Below, piece by piece: positions 58,026 to 64,000 of a stretch of 64,000 nt of DNA. A model generated the notes under the pieces. The model saw nothing but the letters and a program-made list of their open reading frames with translations, was not told the origin of the DNA and did no database searches. The first letter of the stretch is position 1. Each line of letters begins with the position of its first letter. This stretch comes from Caprella mutica (taxonomy: Eukaryota > Arthropoda > Malacostraca > Amphipoda > Caprellidae). The DNA is taken from NCBI GenBank assembly GCA_947561585.1, contig CANNZV010002619.1:1-64000 (forward strand), given 5' to 3'. The translations under genes and the position numbers were made by a program.

Positions 58026-60133
58026 TCGTTTATTTATCAACACCAATTACAATTTTGAATTCGACTGTTTATATACATTGGTAATACATTTAACAGTAAC
58101 ACAACAATCGCACCTTACTTAAATATTTCCATTTCCTATAAATAGAATATAAAATAATAATAACTCAAACCATAAAATATTAATGATATATAAAGGATTT
58201 GCTGGAGATTATTCATAACTCTCTCATACAAAAATCTTTTAAGTCCATATCCGGGATTGAGTAAATAAAGCCTACAAAGTAAAAAAATATAGCAGACTGT
58301 TGGATTTTGTATGAGGTTTTTCATCATAGTTAAATATATAAAATTGAATTTGATATAATTATTATATTTTACAAAGAAATGTGAGAAATCCAAAATGTAA
58401 AGTATAAGTGCACTATTTTCATATTCATAAATATATATCATCATTGAATAACTGGTTCTTATTTTAATTATATAAATAATAAACAAAAATGAGAATATAT
58501 ATCATTATACATATCAAAATAAATAAGAGTAATACACACACATACACATATGATTCTCAGTAGCAGCAAATCAGTTTCATATATAGTATATTTTTAATTG
58601 TATTCAGAATACTCAATAAATAGCAGGAATCCTCCGAATCTTTCACAATTTCACCTCAGACAACATACTATATGTAATATCTAAATACACAACCAACTTC
58701 CCTAGTGATATTTTACTAATTTCATTTTAAATATTCCACAAATTTTGAACATTAAATGGTTTGCTGAACCGTCCAATTATGGACCAATCGCATGGCTATT
58801 AATGAATCAAATCAAAACCGATCTAACGGACAGCGTTTGAAAAGTTTCTTCAAATAGAATATACAGTTTATTGTAATAGAAGTATTCACTATTCAGTCGC
58901 CATTAGAATTATTCATTTAATTTCTTTCTAATTTCTGTGTGAAAAAGATGAATGTTAGCAGAGCTTTATAAATACATAAAGATATATATATTTTCCGTTT
59001 TTGAATTTCCGTTTTTGAATATATCAAATTTCATGCAAGAAATTAGGTCAGTATTAACTAATATTAAGTTTATATCAATTACTATTGAGTATATAACAAT
59101 GAATTATCATCATATATCAATGAATTGAAGCATTATAAAATTCATATTAAATCATTTCTCATAATTAATTATTCATAGTCCCATTTTACATTCTATTTAT
59201 TCTTTTTCTTCATTGTAAATTTTGTAATCCGTACTTCTGTCTACACTATGTAGTTTCAAGGTGAGCTGTAGAAATATTAAATTCCTAATCAGTAGTGTAA
59301 TAGCCTTTGCTAGTAGTGCATCTGTTATTATAAACGTTGTGGAATTATAAAGTGTAGTTAGAAATTGTTTACTGTTTTCATTTCTTTATTTTTGAACTGA
59401 AATCATTTCTTATAAGAACTAACTTTCTTAAATTACTTTTTTCTAAATTAACTGTGATTGAAAGTATTCTGTTACATAGTACTGCGTTCTTTTATATTAG
59501 CTATATCTTATTTAAAACAATTTTTTATTTAATTTGTCACAATCTCTGCTTTTGATGGATATTTCTTTTTTTATTTTGTTCTAGATCATTTAGCATATTA
59601 ATTAATTCACTGCCCTACCGCATAAAGCATTGAACCTAAAAATTGAAAGATTCAAGTTCAATTGTTTATAAAATTGTAAATTATTTGTACTATTATCATT
59701 AAAATTTATTAGAAACTAATGCTATGTAAGATTTGTATTACAGGTGTCGGTCGAACCCAAAATATAATCTGAGAATTAAATCTTTGATACCACCTCACCT
59801 TCCCTTAGAATAATCGTTGATATATGAAATAAAATTGTATACAAAAAACAGAAATTCAATTGAAGATTATAAACTTTTAATGATTGTTTTGAAACCATAA
59901 GTATTACAAATTGATAAATAGTACAATCACATTTAATATCACATTTTGGAAAGTTTTCCCTCCGCAATATTTTTTGAACTTAATTAATAAAATTGTCTTA
60001 ACTTTAATAATTGAAAATTATTCAATATTAATAGGGTTTACTGGAATTTATTCAGTTGCTATAAAAAATCTTTAAGGAAGACATCTACTTGTACTGACAA
60101 CCTTGCTATATTTACCACAATATTACTTACTCC
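58026..60133. other. No gene seen
   Basis: Very AT-rich. The 116-codon minus-strand open frame at 58136-58486 is composed of Ile, Tyr, Phe, Leu and Asn and looks like AT-rich noise. Confidence 0.5.
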
Positions 60134-60405
60134 AATGATAATTTCTCCAATACTATTTCCTCAATGCTATTCTCTCCAATGCTATTTTTTCCAATTCTAT
60201 TTACCTTAATGCTCTTTTTCCCAATGCTAATAATTACTCCAATGGTATTTTCTCCAATGCTGTTTCTGTCAACTTTTTTTCTTCAATGCTTTTTTCTCGA
60301 ATGCTTTTTTCTCCAAAGCCATTTTCTCCCATGACATTTTCTTCAATACTATTTTCTTCAATGCTAATTTTCTCAATGTTATTTTTCTCAATGCTCATTA
60401 GCAGT
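60134..60405. repeat. 15-bp tandem array (CCAATGCTATTTTCT), about 18 units
   Basis: Mostly exact 15-bp spacing with one 18-bp and one 14-bp unit. Read on the minus strand the units give five-residue repeats such as SIEEN/SIEEK over 66 codons (60234-60434). No flanking gene structure supports translation. Confidence 0.85.
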
Positions 60406-60944
60406 CCACTCTTTTCCCCCAATTTATTGCTCATTAAAGCTCTGAAAAGCAGTGGGATTTAAGATGTACTCTACAGAGAGAGAAAAGGAACCTTATAATG
60501 CTCAGTGTAGGCATGACAACGCCATCTAGTGACTAGTCTGGCAACAGATGGAATGCGTTAGGTACACAGGAATGAAATTATGTGAAATATCTTCGGAACT
60601 TAGAAATAAATGAGAATTACTTTCCAGTTTGTTGATATCTTTTTCCATTTTTCCCAGGCAGAAAGGATAAATTCCTGGGATAACAAATTGATAATCCATG
60701 CAAGAGGAACATTTTTCATGGATAATCCCTTACTATACCAGAAATAAATCCTTCTTGCCTGTGATATAATAATCTGCCAATACAAAAATAAATTAAATAT
60801 TCTTAGTAATTAAAAATTTCTCATTTGGGAACGTATTGTTTTGAAATTTGTGACTTTGCTAAAAAAAACACTTCATTCATGTAACTTTTTCGATTTTGCC
60901 TTTGGTTTTAAAAAAATAGATTTAAAATTTTATATTTTTTTCAA
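60406..60944. other. No gene seen
   Basis: Spacer; nothing recognised. Confidence 0.4.
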
Positions 60945-61256
60945 AAAAACGAGAAGTCAAGAAGTTTTCACGCTAGAAGAAAATTAAACATAGTTTTAGA
61001 ATCCTTCGAACATTTCCAACAAATTTATATTGAACCTTTCAAATTTTATTCTCTGTATTTTGTATAAGCAATTTTTGATGACTAAATAAAATTTGAAAAA
61101 TACACCTAAATTTTCAGTTTATGATTGTGATAAGAAAAAACGGTAATGAAAATTGGAAAACTCTCTATAGATTGGTTAGAAATATTGCAAGGATTCAAAA
61201 ATTGTATTTGGTTTCCATGTTTTGTGAAAACTCATTGACTTCTCGTCTTTTTTAGG
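60945..61256. repeat. Foldback repeat with ~80-bp inverted arms
   Basis: The left arm AAAACGAGAAGTCAAGAAGT through TTAGAATCCTTCGAACATTT is matched by the complement of 61178-61256 (AAGACGAGAAGTCAATGAGT through TTGAATCCTTGCAATATTTC). Weaker similarity may extend outward. No clear ends or target duplication. Confidence 0.65.
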
Positions 61257-62937
61257 TGGAAAAGACAGATTTTATAAGAGTGCCCAAAACATATATATAT
61301 TTGACCAAAAATGTAGATAGGTAAATAATAACCATAATCATAAACACTCTATTGGCTCATTTGGGTCCTGCATTTGGTGGTTTACTGTGACTCTAGCCAT
61401 CAAAAAAGTTGGGACATGAAAGTACACTGTCTAACATTCCTTTTTCACCAAAAAAATACTGATTTTTGACCTTCATGCACCCACCCCCCTTCGCACTGCT
61501 CCTGGCGGGAGGGGAGAGGTTCTATTCCTCGTACCCTCACACAAATTTGGGAACTAAAAGCCCACTAACTAAGGACTCTTTTCAGCAATAAAAAGAAAAT
61601 TGATAATTTATACCACATAGGATGGGTATACATGATGGAAATAAGATTATTTTTTGATCTTCTAAACTATTATGAGCCCATTGTAATTTTTTCCCTGTGT
61701 ATCTCAGTTCATAGATCACTCTCCGTTAACTGAAGGTTTAATTATAATGAATAATTTAAATGAGTAGGACTATCCAAACATTAATTTCCATACCAAAATT
61801 TACCTCATTTTTTATACACTTTCATAACATTTTTAGAGCGTTAAAGTCAATTAAATATATACTAAAGTTATACACATTTTCTATTGTTATTTTATACCTT
61901 ATAGATTTTTAGTAAAATATTTCGAGTTTAATGAATATATTTTAATTGTTTAATTAAAAACACATTTGCTGATTAAACACTTTTAATAATTATTACTTCC
62001 CTTGATAATTAGAAATAAATATTTGTCGATATATTGAGTCGAGTGTAACATTATTTTCTATTTCAATCTCTTAAATTTAATCAACTCTTAATTAAAAACC
62101 TGTAAATCGGACTGATAGTTATACATAGGGTGAATAATTATAATGACATATGGATGAAATCTATTAAAGTAAAAGGGGTAAGTAGCAAAAAACAATGACA
62201 CTCACAGTACTTGAAAAGTGAGGGTTGAAAAATAACTCCTTTGAAATTTCTGATTAAAATTAGCATTCTCTCTCCAAGTATTGTAAATGTTTGTGAACTA
62301 CGACTTTTTTCTTTATTTCATTCGATTTTACACCATTTATTATTTTATGAATAACCATTAGTAAAATATAAGAGAAATCTAATATTGTTAATAATTACGA
62401 TGGTGATGGGCAGGCTTTGCTAACTGTTAGAGTGCTTTTCGGTATGAAAAAATACACTAAATTGTTACACTACTTTAGATTATATTCTGAAGGTTTGGTG
62501 TCACACTCTTAGTAAAGTTAAAGGAGTTCGGAGCGTTATACTATGTCGGAAAAATGCAATCTCGTATCGTCAGCTTCTCATTTTAACATTAAATTATTAA
62601 AGTTCTTATTCGATTTTAAAAATATTTAAAATGGAAGCCATGATGTGATTAGATTAATGTCATAGAAAAAGAACGATATTGTAAATGAAGATATATAATG
62701 AACAATATTACAGATATTGAAATAAGAATTCTTATCAAGAAAAAGTTGCAAGTCCCTTACAAGAAAAATGTTTTTGAAAAGTAAATTATTTAAAAATACA
62801 GTGACCTAAGTAGGTAGATCAACTTTTTATAATGTTCTATATTAAGGAAAATCTGCAGAAAAAAATTAATCCATTAAGAGAATAAGAACATTGAATAATA
62901 GTGAACATTTTCTATTTTCCACCACAGTTCAATGTTT
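61257..62937. other. No gene seen
   Basis: AT-rich except a G+C-richer patch at 61480-61555 (CACCCACCCCCCTTCGCACT and following) of unknown origin. Confidence 0.4.
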
Positions 62938-63062
62938 ATGGTGCCACCGGGAAAACTGCCACTGGAAAAATTGCCACTGTGGGAAAACTGCCTCTGGGAA
63001 AACTGCCACTGTGGGAAAACTGCGACTGGGAAAATTGCCACTGTGGGAAGATTGCCATCCGG
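62938..63062. repeat. Alternating 15/17-bp array (GCCACTGGGAAAACT)
   Basis: Eight units with lengths 15, 15, 17, 15, 17, 15, 17, 15, so from the second unit the pattern is a 32-bp dimer. All three plus-strand frames are open across it, which shows the openness comes from the repeat and not from coding. Confidence 0.85.
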
Positions 63063-63667
63063 AAAATTACTACTTTACATACATAAAATCATACCCATTT
63101 TTTTTTTCAAAAATCGCAAAAATCATAGATACTGAATGCAATGTTGATCAGAATTTATTCTATAATAAATTTTACAATGTGTACAACTCATTTTTACAAG
63201 TTATACGATCTAAGTGAATTCTTTCGTCGGTGGGTGTGGAAATACAAATAAATCTTTGCTTTATGTTCTCAATTGTTCCCTAAAGTTAAATCATTAGAAG
63301 GATCTTTACACTACTAATTTGTTAGCAATTAATTTTATCTCATTCACAAGTGCATTAAAATGAACTTCGTATCTTAATGATGTTTAGTCTTGTATATAGA
63401 ATGGACCACAAAAAAAGGAATCTCGAATTGAACTGCTTATAACTTAGGAATAAATCATTATTTTAAGTCTTTTGTATTATATTCAGAGAGATTTTTTAAT
63501 CACTTTGACGAATTACTTCAAATTGGTAATCTTTTTTTTTTTCTCTGCGTTATGTTGGAAAACAGGAGTATAATGGTTAGTTACACAGAACTGTTTACCA
63601 GGAAAAAGTTATACAAAAGGTAAAACTATTGTTTTCTATTTTACAACAATAGCAATATTATTATAAC
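63063..63667. other. No gene seen
   Basis: Spacer. GAATGGACCACAAAAAAAGG at 63400 resembles the start of a mariner-type inverted end, but no partner was found. Confidence 0.4.
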
Positions 63668-63846
63668 TAGGGCTGGGACAATATGCTCTTAAAACTATAG
63701 ATCATAAAAATATCATAGACGAAACGAAATAAAATGGTATCGAATACTATATACAGCTTGTTAAGAACGATTCAATACTCTTTAATTCTCTCTGTCTATA
63801 ATATTTTCGGGATCTATGATTTTAAGAGCATATTGTCCTAGCCCTG
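63668..63846. mobile_element. 179-bp hAT MITE
   Basis: Perfect 8-bp duplication ATTATAAC (63660-63667 and 63847-63854). Inverted ends TAGGGCTGGGACAATATGCT and AGCATATTGTCCTAGCCCTG, matching for about 35 bp with few differences. Like the hAT element at 31.3 kb it starts TAGGG and ends CCCTG. No coding capacity. Confidence 0.92.
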
Positions 63847-64000
63847 ATTATAACCTAACGCTGAGAGAATTACAATTACCAAAAGAAATTATGCCTAAAT
63901 ATTTCCAACCAAATTGTACCTCTTGGGCTCAATAATCGTTCCATGGTTGAATAGTTTTTTTTATATCTTGTTAATGAAAGATGAACATACAGTGAGCATT

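Noticed and set aside
58136..58486. 116-codon minus-strand frame as a gene
   Set aside because: Composition is almost only Ile, Tyr, Phe, Leu and Asn, as expected for very AT-rich DNA; no domain.
60234..60434. Protein with SIEEN/SIEEK five-residue repeats
   Set aside because: It is produced by a 15-bp tandem array; there is no supporting exon structure. Listed only as a repeat.
61480..61555. tRNA-derived SINE (GGTTCTATTCC resembles a B box)
   Set aside because: No A box at the proper distance and no tRNA-like fold.
62891..63217. Three overlapping open frames
   Set aside because: All three frames are open across the same repeat, which rules out coding as the cause.

Overview
This window reads as intergenic or intronic chromosomal DNA of a repeat-rich, AT-rich animal genome, most likely an insect. 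A hemipteran is a guess from overall character, not something the sequence proves. Evidence for a eukaryote: a spliced hAT transposase, a Tc1/mariner-type transposon at a TA site, TTAA-flanked piggyBac-type elements, a decayed non-LTR retrotransposon tail and many tandem arrays. There are no operons or bacterial gene density. No complete host protein-coding gene, tRNA or rRNA could be recognised.

Layout. 1-7.2 kb: G-run-rich repeats. A near-palindromic foldback element of about 670 bp (1-672) has rearranged pieces at 4.1-4.8 kb. A roughly 2 kb minisatellite is built on TAGGTACCTA (4.3-6.3 kb). A 400 bp repeat occurs in inverted orientation at 1.4 and 7.0 kb. 7.8-8.1 kb: a cluster of hairpins sharing GTAGATCA-type stems. 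10.64-13.99 kb: about 104 copies of a 32-bp unit, in phase at every anchor tested, with a 1,024-bp higher-order duplication. A three-unit relic of it lies at 27.7 kb. 16.5-18.4 kb: an inverted repeat, a small TGTACT-type array, and a TTAA-flanked element carrying a second TTAA-flanked MITE. 22.1-23.8 kb: a degraded piggyBac transposon with a non-LTR fragment inside it.

29.7-30.7 kb: a TA-flanked element with long inverted ends; a relative lies at 45.7 kb. 31.28-34.21 kb: an almost intact hAT transposon with a perfect 8-bp target duplication (TTCATAAC) and one intron. Its transposase is broken after codon 3 by a MITE whose near-identical twin sits at 41.34-41.75 kb. 36.35-37.64 kb: a complete DD37D (maT-type) mariner with an uninterrupted 339-codon transposase and matching 27-bp inverted ends; it is the only intact gene in the window. 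39.5-42.3 kb: an inverted pair sharing a 36-bp identical core, plus two MITEs. 43.4 and 49.06 kb: two 24-nt hairpins of the same shape but different sequence. 47.6-48.95 kb: two possible short host exons ending in good splice donors, beside a 38-bp array. 51.5-63.1 kb: several tandem arrays of unrelated sequence but with about 15-bp periodicity. 53.8-55.35 kb: a second copy of the TTAA element with a 995-bp insertion containing a 51-bp array. 63.67-63.85 kb: a hAT MITE with an 8-bp duplication.

The only enzymes encoded are transposases: the intact maT enzyme, the interrupted hAT enzyme, and decayed piggyBac and reverse transcriptase pieces. The short MITEs depend on enzymes of this kind supplied in trans. 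The rest is AT-rich DNA in which I see no gene.
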